A DNA stretch of 64,000 nucleotides from Orlajensenia sp001423545. Lineage in GTDB: Bacteria; Actinomycetota; Actinomycetes; Actinomycetales; Microbacteriaceae. The stretch covers positions 992,001 through 1,056,000 of the forward strand of contig LMOK01000003.1 in NCBI GenBank assembly GCA_001423545.1. The letters run 5' to 3'. Of this stretch, positions 16,401 through 25,148 are shown piece after piece (the first letter of the stretch is position 1; each line of letters opens with the position of its first letter). The notes under the pieces are model-generated. The model was not told the origin of the DNA. It saw only the letters and a list, made by a program, of their open reading frames with translations, and searched no databases. The position numbers and the translations under genes were made by a program.

Positions 16401-16879
16401 GCACCATCGAGACTGCGGTTGCCGACGTCGACGAGGCGTGGGTGTCGTTCCAGCGTCTGCGCACGCAGCTCACCGGGCGCATCAACCGGGAGCTCACGCA
16501 GTCGACAGGACTGTCCGAGGCCGACTTCGACATCCTCTTCGCACTCGACGAGTCGGAGGACAAGTCGCTGCGCGCCCTCGCGCTGCGGTGCGGTCTCGAC
16601 TGGGAGAAGAGCCGACTCTCGCACCAGCTGCGCCGCATGGAATCGAGGGGACTCGTGGCCAAGGAGGCCTGCGTCGAAGATGCCCGGGGCACGACGATCG
16701 TGCTGACGGATGCCGGTCGCGCGGCCATCGCCGCTGCGCGCAGCTGCCATGCCGCCGCCGTGTCGCGCTACTTCGGCGACGTGCTCTCGGCCGAGCAGTT
16801 GGCCGCACTGAGCTCGATCTCGAGCGCGGTGCTGGAGCGTCTGGCGGAGGATGCGCCGGAGCCGGTGCACGGGCGGTAG
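16397..16879 (+). CDS. MarR-family transcriptional regulator
   Basis: The 160-residue protein is a winged-helix regulator of the MarR family: helix ADFDILFALDESEDKSLRALALRCGLDWEKSRLSHQLRRMESRGLV is the HTH, followed by the wing with DARGTTIVLTDAGR, and flanking helices for dimerisation. Such proteins are dimeric repressors released by small phenolic or oxidising ligands. It overlaps the potassium channel gene by 4 nt. Its target is not evident; the divergent promoter region at 19364-19390 contains a short TGAT-N2-ATCA palindrome but the two loci are not adjacent. Confidence 0.9.
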   Translation: MSTIETAVADVDEAWVSFQRLRTQLTGRINRELTQSTGLSEADFDILFALDESEDKSLRALALRCGLDWEKSRLSHQLRRMESRGLVAKEACVEDARGTTIVLTDAGRAAIAAARSCHAAAVSRYFGDVLSAEQLAALSSISSAVLERLAEDAPEPVHGR

Positions 16880-16890
16880 GCCCCTTCGCT

Positions 16891-17020
16891 CGCTGAGGCC
16901 CGGACGCAGTCCGCGGTCGAAGCGCATCGGTGGGCGGAACTCGTCATAGGGCGCTTCGGGCGGTCGCTCCGCTCGGCCCTCAGCGAGCGGGAGGGCGGTC
17001 GCTCCGCTCGGCCCTCAGCG
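16891..17020. repeat. Dispersed palindromic element with duplicated right half (R3)
   Basis: The copy starts CGCTGAGGCCCGGACGCAGT and contains GGGCGGTCGCTCCGCTCGG-CCCTCAGCG twice (16958-16985 and 16993-17020), identical over 28 nt. The second copy runs straight into the N gap, so more copies may be hidden there. Confidence 0.85.
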
Positions 17021-17082
17021 NNNNNNNNNNNNNNNNNNNNNNNNNNNNNNNNNNNNNNNNNNNNNNNNNNNNNNNNNNNNNN
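17021..17082. other. Assembly gap of 62 N
   Basis: The gap starts at the last base of a repeated unit and ends inside the 3' end of the LLM/FAD-oxidase fusion gene. Its stated length is an estimate. Confidence 0.99.
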
Positions 17083-19363
17083 CACCCTCTAGTCGCTCGA
17101 CCACGTTGAAGTTGTCGCGGAACACGTTCTGCGGGTCGATCTCGGCCTTGAGCGCCCGGAGGCGGGCGAGCGTCGCCGGAGGGAAGGCATCCGTCACTCT
17201 CTCAGGCCGCAGGTCGGTGTCGAAGCTCAGGTAGAGCCCGGTGAAGTGGTCGAGCAGCTGATCCCAGGCGGCGTCGACGCGCTCGCGGCTCGACCCGATG
17301 GCGACGACGGAGAAGTTGGCCGAGCGATGGGCGTAGGCGGTGGCATCCGGGGGAACATCACCCACGGCGCCTCCGGCCGCACGGATCTGGAAGAAGTGCA
17401 CCGCCCCGCTGGAGATGAGCTCGGCCGCTGCCTCCGCGAAGTCCGCGTCGACGTGCTCGAGCAGCCCTGACCTCGAGGTGGGCTCTCCCTGGCCGTTGTG
17501 GGCGGCGTCGCTCGCATTGGCCATGACCCCCGCGTAGCTGGTGAGCACCACCGACTGGTCGATCAGCGGACCCAGGTCGACGAAGGGATTCAGTCGCTCC
17601 ATGATCACCTCGGGGTCGGGCGAGTCGACCATGGCGAAGACGATGGCCGTCGCGCCGCGCCCGCCGCGGGGCGGAGCGACGAGCACGAAGCTGGTGAGAT
17701 CGCGCGGGGCGTTCTCCACCAGGGTGCCCCATCGCTCGAGGAAGCCGGCGGTGTCCGAGGCGTCGAAGGTGAGCTGGGCCCAGCCCACGTCACCGACCTC
17801 GTCGACCTCGAACTCGAACGACGTGACGATGCCGAAGTTCGCACCGGCACCCCGGACAGCCCAGAACAGTTCCGCGTTCTCCTCATCGCTGGCGCGCACG
17901 ACCGAGCCATCGGCGAGCACCATCTCGACGGCGCGCAGGTGATCGATGGTGAGGCCGTGCTCGCGCACCAGGAAGCCGATGCCGCCGGCCGTGGCCAGCC
18001 CGCCGACGCCGACTCCGCCGTAGTCGCCGGAGCTCAGCGCCCAGCCATGCTCGCCGAGCGCGGCCGCGACATCCATCCAGCGGGCGCCGGGTTCGAGTCG
18101 CACGCGCCGGCTGGCGGCATCCGTCACCTCGATCGCATTCATGGCCGACAGGTCGATGACGATGCCGCCGTCGTTCGTCGACCGACCGCTGATGCCGTGC
18201 CCGCCGCTGCGCACGGCGAGGGGAACCGCCGGGTGGGCGCGCGCGAAGGCCACGGCCTCGACGACCTCGGCCGTCGAGCGCACGGGCAGCACGATGCCGG
18301 GCGATCCGCCGCGCATGTAGGTGGAGCGCACGCGGGAGAACTTCACGTCGCCCGGTTCGATGACGGATGCCGCGAGCGACGCCGGCACGGAGTCGTAGTC
18401 GATGCCCTCCCTGCGCTTCGAGAGCGCCGTGGTGCTGCGCACGCGTGCGCCCGGGGTCGCGGCATCGGCGCCTCGCGATGCCAGCTCGGCGTCGACGGCC
18501 TCGCGGAGGGCCGGTGCGACCTCCTCGGCGAAACGCTGCATGGTGCCGGGGTCGTCGCTGGCGAGGATGAAGGTACCCACGCCGTCATCGAGAACGTAGG
18601 GCAGCAGCTCGTCGACCCACTGGGCGCTCGGTCCGGTGAGGAAGCCCCCGTTCGACGGCGTGAAGCGGCCCATGATGTTCACGAGGCGCCGGATCTCGCG
18701 CGGATCGCGTCCGGCGCCGAGGGCAGCCTCGTCGATCGTCGCGTTGCCGCGGGCCAGGTCGCCGGGCTTGAGGTAGGCGAGCGAGGGCAGCCAGCCGTCG
18801 CCCTTGCGCCCGATGAGGCGCAGCATCCGGGGCTTCAGGGCTCCGATCCAGAGCGGGATGTCGTGGGCTGGTGCCGGGCCGCGCTTGGCGCCGTCGAGGC
18901 TGTAGTAGTCGCCATCGAGGCGGAGCACGCTGCGGTCGTTCACGTCCCAGATGCCGCGGATCACGTCGATCGCCTCGCTGAGGGCGTCGACGGCCTGGCC
19001 CGGCGTGAGGCGGCGGCCGCCCATCGCCTCGATCGCGTCCCAGAATCCGCCAGCGCCGAGGGCGAGCTCGAAACGCCCGCCCGAGAGCAGGTCGAGGCTC
19101 GCGGCGGCGCGCGCCGTGACGGCGGCCGGACGCAACGGAACGTTGAGCACGTTCGGGGCGATGCGGATGCGCTCGGTCTGCGCCGCCACCCACGTCATCA
19201 GGGTCCACGTGTCGTGGAAGGCCGGCTGGTAGGGGTGGTCCTGGAATGTGACCAGGTCGAAGCCGAACTGCTCGCTCAGCTGCGCCCGGGCGACAGGTCC
19301 GAGGGCGGGGTCGTGCGACGGGGTGATGAAGGTACCGAACTCGAGGGCGTGGCCGTAGTGCAT
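17083..19363 (-). CDS. Fusion of LLM-class flavin oxidoreductase and BBE-type FAD oxidase
   Basis: The visible 760 residues hold two flavoenzymes in one chain. Residues 1 to about 295 are a luciferase-like (bacterial LLM, FMN or F420) TIM barrel with GGRFELALGAGGFWDA and IPLWIGALKPRMLRLIGRKGDGW. After a linker, residues about 345-760 are an FAD_binding_4 / berberine-bridge-type oxidase: VRSGGHGISG (H389 as the flavin-linking His), GVGVGGLATAGGIGFL, and the C-terminal ALKAEIDPQNVFRDNFNV block. The Cys that gives bicovalent FAD in many BBE enzymes is absent (SSGDYGGVG instead). The stop codon lies in the N gap, probably within a few residues. ATG 19363 has TATCAT 7 nt upstream. Substrate unknown. 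Confidence 0.88.
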
Positions 19364-19370
19364 GGAAAAG

Positions 19371-19381
19371 ATGATACATCA
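19371..19381 (-). promoter_or_regulatory. Leaderless -10 box with short palindrome
   Basis: On the minus strand TATCAT ends 7 nt before the ATG at 19363. It is part of TGAT-GT-ATCA (19372-19381), a 4-bp inverted repeat that could bind a dimeric regulator. Confidence 0.45.
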
Positions 19382-19518
19382 ACCAATTCGATGTTCGCCG
19401 GCAATCCGTTCGGCGAGAGGGGGGGGCAGGCGAGCGAGCGAGTGTCGGCCACCGGGGAATGCTCCACAGCCGGCCTCGGTTGCCACGAGGAGCCCCATCC
19501 CTGACGAAAGGCCGCTGC

Positions 19519-20472
19519 ATGCCCACCATCGGATCGTCCGACCTCGACATCTTCCCGCTCGCCCTCGGAGGCAACACCTTCGGCTGGACCTCGGATGCCG
19601 CGGCGTCCCACGCGGTGCTCGACGCCTTCACGGCCGGCGGCGGCAACTTCATCGACACGGCCGACGGCTACTCGTCCTGGGTTCCCGGCAACTCGGGCGG
19701 TGAGTCCGAGACCATCATCGGCGAGTGGCTGCGCACGCGAGGCAACCGCGACGACGTCGTGATCGGCACCAAGGTGAGCCAGCACCCCGACTTCACGGGA
19801 CTGTCGTCGTTCAACATCACCGCGGCATCCGAGGCATCGCTCGCCCGCCTCGGCACCGACCACATCGACCTCTACTACGCGCACTTCGACGACGCCGACA
19901 CCCCGCTCGAGGAGACCGTCGCAGCCTTCGACGCGCTCGTGACCGCCGGCAAGATCCGCTACGTGGGCGTCTCGAACTACTCGGCCGCCCGCGTGCAGGA
20001 GTGGATCGACATCGCCACCCGGGAGGGCTTCGCTCTGCCGGTCGCCCTGCAGCCGCACTACAACCTGGTGCACCGCGAGCCGTTCGAGAGCGAGCTGGCT
20101 CCGGTCGCCACCGCGCACGGCCTCGGCGTCGTGCCCTACTTCTCGCTCGCCAGCGGCTTCCTCACCGGCAAGTACCGCACGGCGGCCGACCTCGAGGGCG
20201 CGGCGCGTGCCGGGGGAGCGGGCGGCTACCTGAATGAGAACGGCCTCGCCGTGATCAGCGCGCTCGACGAGGTCGCGGCGGCGCACGACGCTGCGCTCGC
20301 CACGACGGCGCTCGCCTGGCTGCTCGCCAAGCCCACCGTCGTCGCGCCCCTCGCCAGCGCCCGCACGGTGGAGCAGCTTCCCGAGCTGCTCGCCGTCGCC
20401 GAGCTGACGCTGACCGAGGACGAGATCGCGACCCTCGACGCCGCATCCGCAGCGCTGGCTGAGGCCGCTTAG
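19519..20472 (+). CDS. Aldo/keto reductase
   Basis: The 317-residue (alpha/beta)8 NADPH-dependent oxidoreductase keeps the full AKR catalytic set D46 (FIDTADGY), Y51, K85 (VIGTKVS) and H122 (LYYAHFDD). PLASARTVEQLPELL near the C-terminus is the cofactor-phosphate region. Similar proteins (YajO/tas-like) reduce aldehydes and ketones; natural substrates are usually unknown. The ATG at 19519 has GAAAGG about 7 nt upstream. It is divergent from the flavoenzyme fusion. A nested inverted repeat follows the gene. Confidence 0.92.
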   Translation: MPTIGSSDLDIFPLALGGNTFGWTSDAAASHAVLDAFTAGGGNFIDTADGYSSWVPGNSGGESETIIGEWLRTRGNRDDVVIGTKVSQHPDFTGLSSFNITAASEASLARLGTDHIDLYYAHFDDADTPLEETVAAFDALVTAGKIRYVGVSNYSAARVQEWIDIATREGFALPVALQPHYNLVHREPFESELAPVATAHGLGVVPYFSLASGFLTGKYRTAADLEGAARAGGAGGYLNENGLAVISALDEVAAAHDAALATTALAWLLAKPTVVAPLASARTVEQLPELLAVAELTLTEDEIATLDAASAALAEAA

Positions 20473-20522
20473 ACGCCAATCGGATCGACCGCCGACCGCC
20501 GCGGCCTCGACGAGACCGTACG

Positions 20523-20597
20523 GAGAACAGGCCGGATGCGCCAGAACAGGCCCGTTTTGCCTGTTTCGGCCTGTTCACGCCGATCCGGCCTGTTCTC
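20523..20597. terminator. Nested inverted repeat between convergent genes
   Basis: GAGAACAGGCCGGAT (20523-20537) and ATCCGGCCTGTTCTC (20583-20597) are perfect 15-bp arms. Inside, AACAGGC (20545-20551) and GCCTGTT (20559-20565) form a second stem with TTTT in its loop. It lies between convergent genes and probably terminates both. Confidence 0.65.
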
Positions 20598-20637
20598 GCG
20601 CTGAGGCGCAGCAGCGGCGGCGGCGGTCGCGCCGGCG

Positions 20638-21489
20638 TCAGTGCTCGTCGAGCTCGGCGCGGGCGGCCTGAGCCACGGAGTCCGCGCGCTTCAGGGCAGC
20701 AGCAGCCTTGTCGCGCTCGTCCTCCCGTACCGACAGCTCCTCCTCGGCCGCCGTGAGCTTCTTCGTCGCCAGGCGCAGCCTCTCCGCGAGGTCGTCGCGG
20801 TCGTGCTCGGCCTCCTCGCGGCGGCGCTCGGCCGTCGCGATCTTCCCCTCGGCGTCGTCGAGGGCACGGCGAGCGGATGCCGCAGCCTTGTCGGCCTCGT
20901 TCGCGGCCTGTTCGCGCCGCTTCTTCTCGCGACGCACCGCGATGTCCTCGACGGGTCGCATCGGCTGCGCCACCGGCGCCGGCCCGCCGGCCACGGCTCC
21001 GTCGAGGTCGACCGGGTCGAAGCCCACGGTCATCAGCGCGCGCAGCAGGCGGCCCGAGAGCACGGCATCCGTCGCCGCGGCATCCGCGATGCCGGCCGTC
21101 ACGGTCTGCTCCAGCTCGTCGAGGGTGGGGCGCCCGACGGACGCGCCGAGCTCCTCGGCCAGCGCCGCCGCCTCCCGCCCGAGCCCGGCCACGGCCGTGC
21201 GGCGTGTGCGGGTGAGGCGTGACAGCTCGGGGCCGTCGCGGCGCTCCTGGGCGTCGCGCAGCTCGTCGCCGAGGTCGAGCACCTCGCGCAGCTCGGCTGG
21301 GCGGTGGCGCACCAGCTGATTCACGAGCCAGGCAGCAGGCGTCGGCTTCCTGAGGGCGCGGATGCTCTCCGACAGCGCCCGATCATCGCCCCGCACCGCC
21401 TGTGCCCGGCTGTTGCGCGCCGCCGTGAACTCGCTCGGAGCGAGGGCGTAGAGCTCGTCGGCCGCGGCGATCAGCGCGTCATCAGGCAT
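20638..21489 (-). CDS. Hypothetical protein with C-terminal coiled coil
   Basis: The 283-residue protein is a conserved actinobacterial type I cannot name. Residues 1-100 contain FTAARNSRAQAVRGDDRAL, ALRKPTPAAWLVNQLVRHRP, a region I recall as well conserved. Residues about 185-283 are a long charged helix rich in Ala, Glu, Lys and Arg (REKKRREQAANEADKAAAS onwards) that should form a coiled coil. No membrane segment is present. Directly upstream on the same strand is a tiny Rho_N/SAP-like gene. A nucleic-acid-related role is conceivable but not shown. Confidence 0.75.
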   Translation of the reverse strand: MPDDALIAAADELYALAPSEFTAARNSRAQAVRGDDRALSESIRALRKPTPAAWLVNQLVRHRPAELREVLDLGDELRDAQERRDGPELSRLTRTRRTAVAGLGREAAALAEELGASVGRPTLDELEQTVTAGIADAAATDAVLSGRLLRALMTVGFDPVDLDGAVAGGPAPVAQPMRPVEDIAVRREKKRREQAANEADKAAASARRALDDAEGKIATAERRREEAEHDRDDLAERLRLATKKLTAAEEELSVREDERDKAAAALKRADSVAQAARAELDEH

Positions 21490-21522
21490 GCGCCCATCCT
21501 CCCGCGTTCGGCGGCGGAGCGC

Positions 21523-21618
21523 TCAGGGCCCGCGCAATGCGTCGATCAGGTCCTTCTTGCGCTCACGCGAGTAGCCGGTGAGGCCGATCTCCGTCGCGCG
21601 CTTTCGAAGCTCGGACAT
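21523..21618 (-). CDS. Mini-protein with Rho_N/SAP-like helix pair
   Basis: A 31-residue frame (MSELRKRATEIGLTGYSRERKKDLIDALRGP) matches the Rho termination factor N-terminal motif (LRKxAxExGxxGYSRxRKxxLIxAL), a helix-extended-loop-helix that binds nucleic acid. The frame is open upstream, so a GTG at 21624 could also start it. It lies 15-20 nt behind the stop of the membrane protein gene and 33 nt before the coiled-coil gene, all on the minus strand. A free Rho_N unit of this size is small but such proteins occur in actinobacteria. Confidence 0.55.
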   Translation of the reverse strand: MSELRKRATEIGLTGYSRERKKDLIDALRGP

Positions 21619-21637
21619 CGTCACGCCCGATTCCGCG

Positions 21638-22087
21638 TCAGGAGAACGATTGGGCGAGCACATACGACCCGATGATGACGATGCCGAAGCCTATGGCGAC
21701 GATCGCATAGGCGCCCGCCGCGATGAGCACCATCATGCCGACCGTCGTGACAGCGCGACCGAAGGGAGTCGCACGGGCATCGACGATCGTCGCGACGACG
21801 CGGAGCGTCAGGCCCGAGAAGAGGAATGCGGCTGCGAAAGGCAGCGCCAGCATGACGGTGATCGGCCAGTCGAACGGTGCATGTGCTCCCGTTGCGATGC
21901 TGATCGCGATGATGCCGACGAGGCCCACGACGCCCGCCACGCCGATGACGAGCCCGACAGCGGCGAGGTACAGCTGGGCGTGGCCCATGAACCAGAGCCC
22001 CGTCGCCAGATCGCCCAGCTGAGGGGGTGCGGTGCGCCGATACCAGGGCGTCGTCACCACCGCGGCGGTCGCCGTCGCTTCTGTCAT
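21638..22087 (-). CDS. Hypothetical membrane protein, three to four TM
   Basis: The 149-residue protein has a polar N-terminus and hydrophobic segments at about 38-65, 75-100 and 115-145. I do not recognise a named family; it resembles DUF4190/DUF4870-sized actinobacterial membrane proteins by layout only. The ATG at 22087 has GGGGGAT nearby as a weak ribosome site. It begins a minus-strand group with the Rho_N-like mini gene and the coiled-coil gene. Confidence 0.65.
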   Translation of the reverse strand: MTEATATAAVVTTPWYRRTAPPQLGDLATGLWFMGHAQLYLAAVGLVIGVAGVVGLVGIIAISIATGAHAPFDWPITVMLALPFAAAFLFSGLTLRVVATIVDARATPFGRAVTTVGMMVLIAAGAYAIVAIGFGIVIIGSYVLAQSFS

Positions 22088-22179
22088 GGATCCCCCGTCC
22101 GTTCAGCCGATCGTGGCACGGAGCGGTGTCGGCTCGCCACCCGACTCCAGGGGTCATGCTGCGCCGTGCGGCTCTCCGC

Positions 22180-22566
22180 TCAGAGCTGGTCGACCCACGA
22201 CCGGACGAGGGCGACGAAGGCCGGCTCGACATCCGTCGCCTGCTGCGTGCTCGTGATCGTGACGACGAAGCGGTTGCGGTCGAGGCGTTTCGCGAGTCTG
22301 ATGGGGTCGTCGATGACGATCTCCGGATGCTCGGGCTTCGGCTTGGCGCCGGTGTGCAGGATCACCTGCACGGCGTTCGGCCGGCGCAGGCTGAAGGTGG
22401 CGAAGTCGTCGGTGGTGGCGAAGTTCGGCGCCTTCCACTTGATCGACTCGACGATGCCGGGCGAGATGCCCAGGATGGCCGCACGCAGGCGGAGGGCTGC
22501 ATCCGTCAGCGGATGATCGAGTTCGTCGAACCAGATGTCGACGGCGGAGCGGGGCTCGGGCTGCAT
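22180..22566 (-). CDS. DUF1801 domain protein (YdhG-like)
   Basis: The 128-residue cytoplasmic protein fits the DUF1801 fold: an N-terminal helix pair (WFDELDHPLTDAALRLRAAILG), VESIKWKAPNFATTDDFATFSL as the conserved WxxPxF block, and a C-terminal RLAKRLDRNRFVVTITS region. The fold is shared with YdhG proteins of unknown biochemical activity. CATACT stands 6 nt before the ATG, as in other leaderless genes here. It is divergent from the alpha/beta hydrolase gene. Confidence 0.82.
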   Translation of the reverse strand: MQPEPRSAVDIWFDELDHPLTDAALRLRAAILGISPGIVESIKWKAPNFATTDDFATFSLRRPNAVQVILHTGAKPKPEHPEIVIDDPIRLAKRLDRNRFVVTITSTQQATDVEPAFVALVRSWVDQL

Positions 22567-22572
22567 GCTGCC

Positions 22573-22578
22573 AGTATG
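22573..22578 (-). promoter_or_regulatory. -10-like box CATACT of a leaderless promoter
   Basis: On the minus strand it ends 6 nt before the ATG at 22566. Confidence 0.45.
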
Positions 22579-22659
22579 GAGCGCCCCGCCGATCGAGGAG
22601 CACCGGATGACGCCGTCCGGCCGTGGCAGGATGGCCTTCCGCCCCCACGAGGAGGATGC

Positions 22660-23598
22660 ATGTCGGCTTTCCACCCGGATCTCGCCATCGCGCGCTACGT
22701 TCCGAAGTTCTCGTTCGGGCCGCGTCTGACCCGCCTCATGCAGAAGGCGAAGCCGCGGGTTCCGGATGCCCCTGACGACGTCGTGATCGAGAACGTGACC
22801 GTGCCGGGACCCGACGGCGCCGGCCCGGTGTCGCTGCGGTTGTACCGGCCGCGTTCCCTGGAGGGCGCGGCGCCCGCGCTGTTCTGGATCCACGGCGGTG
22901 GCTTCATCAGCGGGTCGCCGGAACAGGACGAGGCGTCGAGCATCGGGTTCGCCCGCTCCCTGGGCATCACGGTGGTGGCCCTGCGCTATCGGCTGGCCCC
23001 GCAGCATCCGTCGCCTGCGGCTGTCGAAGACGCCTATGCCGGGCTGCGCTGGGTGTTCGCGCACGCGGAGGAGCGGGGAATCGACCCGACGAGGGTCGCG
23101 ATCGGCGGAGCGAGTGCTGGAGGAGGGCTTGCCGCCGGGCTCGTGTTGTATGCGCACGACAAGGGCGAGGTGGCTCCGGCGTTCCAGTTGCTCGTCTATC
23201 CGATGCTCGACGACCGCACCGTGCTGCGCACAGACATGGACACGCGCAACGTGCGCATCTGGTCGCCGGGGAGCAACCGCTTCGGATGGACGTCGTATCT
23301 CGGCGCCGAGCCCGGCTCGGACGGCGTATCGCACTATGCAGCGCCGGCCCGCCGGGAGGACCTCGCGGGGTTGCCGCCGGCGTGGATCGGCGTGGGCACG
23401 CTCGACCTGTTCCACGACGAGGACCTGGCCTACGCCGAGCGGCTCAGCGCGAGCGGGGTGGCGTGCGAGGTCGTGACGATTCCGGGCGCTCCGCACGGCT
23501 TCGACGCCGTCTTCCGCAAGGCGAACGTGTCGCGCGACTTCTGGGGGATGCAGGCCGAGGTGCTGAAGCGGGCGCTGTTCGCGGAGACTCCGCGCTGA
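22660..23598 (+). CDS. Alpha/beta hydrolase, HSL-type esterase
   Basis: The 312-residue enzyme belongs to the hormone-sensitive-lipase group: oxyanion motif IHGGGF, nucleophile in GGASAGGGLAAG, the acid in the DLFHDEDLAYAERL region and His in PGAPHGFD near the C-terminus. Such enzymes hydrolyse short-chain esters in the cytoplasm. Start ATG 22660 is well supported by GAGGAGG about 4-5 nt upstream. No neighbour points to a specific substrate. A palindromic element copy follows the stop. Confidence 0.92.
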   Translation: MSAFHPDLAIARYVPKFSFGPRLTRLMQKAKPRVPDAPDDVVIENVTVPGPDGAGPVSLRLYRPRSLEGAAPALFWIHGGGFISGSPEQDEASSIGFARSLGITVVALRYRLAPQHPSPAAVEDAYAGLRWVFAHAEERGIDPTRVAIGGASAGGGLAAGLVLYAHDKGEVAPAFQLLVYPMLDDRTVLRTDMDTRNVRIWSPGSNRFGWTSYLGAEPGSDGVSHYAAPARREDLAGLPPAWIGVGTLDLFHDEDLAYAERLSASGVACEVVTIPGAPHGFDAVFRKANVSRDFWGMQAEVLKRALFAETPR

Positions 23599-23608
23599 CC
23601 TTCCGACC

Positions 23609-23707
23609 CGTTCGCCGAGGGCCGGACGAAGTCCGCGCTCGAAGCGCGCTGGTGGGCTGCGGCTCCAGGCGCTTCGGGCGGTCGCTCCGGTCGGCCCTCA
23701 GCGAACG
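23609..23707. repeat. Dispersed palindromic element, full copy (R4)
   Basis: CGTTCGCCGAGGGCC (23609-23623) and GGCCCTCAGCGAACG (23693-23707) are inverted ends with one mismatch. Internal blocks match R2. This copy lies between two genes of the same direction. Confidence 0.82.
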
Positions 23708-23728
23708 GTGCGACGCGGCATCCGGGGC

Positions 23729-24151
23729 ATGATTGACGAGATGACGAAACTCGCCCGCCTCAGCCCCGACGGACTCGCCTTCGTCACAGACCGCCACCTC
23801 GCCACGCTCTCGACGATCGCGCCCGACGGCAGCATCCACGTCGTCGCCGTGGGCTTCACGGTGGAGCAGCGTGACTCGGGCGAGCTCATCGCGCGCATCA
23901 TCACCTCGGGTCCGTCGCAGAAGGTGCGCAACGTCGAGCGCGGTGTGATCGCCACCATCGGCCAGGTCGAGGGGGCCCGGTGGCTCTCCCTCGCCGGGAA
24001 GGCCGAGATCCTCCGCGATCCCGAGAGCGTGGCGGATGCCGTCGAGCGCTATGCCGCGCGCTACCGCCAGCCGCAGCCCAATCCGCTTCGTGTGGTCATC
24101 GCTATCACCGTCACGAAGGTGCTCGGATCGGCCGGCCTGCTCGAGAAGTAG
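23729..24151 (+). CDS. PPOX-class (pyridoxamine 5'-phosphate oxidase-like) F420/FMN-binding protein
   Basis: The 140-residue protein has the split beta-barrel pattern of the PPOX superfamily: FVTDRHLATLSTIAPDGSIHVVAVGF, then SGPSQKVRNVERG, which fits F420-dependent TIGR03618-like enzymes, and a C-terminal HVVAxxITVTKV-type strand. These dimeric proteins bind FMN or F420 and reduce quinones, biliverdin or other compounds. Start at ATG 23729; an ATG at 23741 is also possible. Cofactor choice cannot be fixed from the sequence alone. Confidence 0.8.
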   Translation: MIDEMTKLARLSPDGLAFVTDRHLATLSTIAPDGSIHVVAVGFTVEQRDSGELIARIITSGPSQKVRNVERGVIATIGQVEGARWLSLAGKAEILRDPESVADAVERYAARYRQPQPNPLRVVIAITVTKVLGSAGLLEK

Positions 24152-24205
24152 GCCGCGCGTCGCGCGGGCGTCGTCGGCACCCGCCGCGCCGCCATCACTG
24201 CCGGG

Positions 24206-25090
24206 TCAGGCCCGTTCCACCGGCAGCCACAACTCGCAGGTGGCCGTGCTGAAATCGGCTGCTCGGTCGAGCACCGCCACGATCGAGGGCCCCGGGCGGA
24301 GCCGCCACGGGTTCGACGGGAACCACTCGGTCGCCGTGGCGGCCCAGGTGGACTGCAGCACGTCCGGGTAGTCGCCCTCGGTGCGGAACACCGCCCACGT
24401 GCCGGCCGGAACCTCGATCGCGTCGAGACCTGCCGGCACCGGTGTCTCCTCGGTGACGGCGACGCCGTGGAGGTAGGTCAGTTCGCTGCCCTCCGTGTAA
24501 TCGGGGTCGACGTCGGCGCTCACCTGGAGGAGACCAGCCGGATCCGTGTTGCTCAGTTCCTTCAGCCGAGCGTGCTCCGACGCTGGAATGGCCATGATGT
24601 GCGCCTGGATGTACGGATTCACGCCGGAGTGGATGAGCGGCACGCGTGCCGAGTGGCCGACGAGTCGGAGGGCGGGTCGATCGATGATTCGAGTGTCCAT
24701 GGGGGTGTTCCCTTCTACGGTCAGGCGGAACCTGAGCTGTGGTTGCGTACGAAGGGGGCCGCCGTCTCGGCGAACGTCGCCGGGGCCGGCGCCGTGAACC
24801 GCTCGAAATGCTCGACCGAAGGCCTCGGTGGAGCCGTAGCCGTACTGCACGGCGATTCCCATCAGCTCGCCGTCACCGAGCACGTCGGCGGCGGCGACGG
24901 CCATGCGGCGGCGCCGGACGTACTCCGACAGCGGCATCCCGGCGAGCGATGAGAACATCCGGCGGAGGTGATACTCCGTCGTGCCCAGCCTGCTCGCGAG
25001 GGCTGCGATGTCGATCTCCTCGGTGAGGTGATCCTCGACGTACTCGACGACCTGGTTCAGAGCTGCGATCACGGTGTCCCCCTTCGCCAT
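24206..25090 (-). CDS. AraC-family regulator with GyrI-like effector domain
   Basis: The 294-residue protein has an N-terminal AraC/XylS double HTH (residues about 10-110; LTEEIDIAALASRLGTTEYHLRRMFSSLAGMPLSEYVRRRRMAVAA) and a C-terminal GyrI-like/SOUL-type effector-binding domain (about 135-294; RLVGHSARVPLIHSG, VPAGTWAVFRTEGD, CELWLPVE). This is the Rob/BmrR-like architecture that senses hydrophobic ligands or stress compounds. The start MAKGDTVIAALNQVV is chosen by homology; sequence upstream to 25222 is basic and low quality. Target genes are not evident. Confidence 0.9.
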   Translation of the reverse strand: MAKGDTVIAALNQVVEYVEDHLTEEIDIAALASRLGTTEYHLRRMFSSLAGMPLSEYVRRRRMAVAAADVLGDGELMGIAVQYGYGSTEAFGRAFRAVHGAGPGDVRRDGGPLRTQPQLRFRLTVEGNTPMDTRIIDRPALRLVGHSARVPLIHSGVNPYIQAHIMAIPASEHARLKELSNTDPAGLLQVSADVDPDYTEGSELTYLHGVAVTEETPVPAGLDAIEVPAGTWAVFRTEGDYPDVLQSTWAATATEWFPSNPWRLRPGPSIVAVLDRAADFSTATCELWLPVERA

Positions 25091-25148
25091 CAAGCCTGCG
25101 CGTCCGCCGACGCCCGCACCCGATCTCTCCGGTCCGATTCGATCGGGC

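Noticed and set aside
17498..19504. 668-codon plus-strand frame opposite the flavoenzyme fusion
   Set aside because: Low-complexity translation; the minus strand has two full flavoprotein domains.
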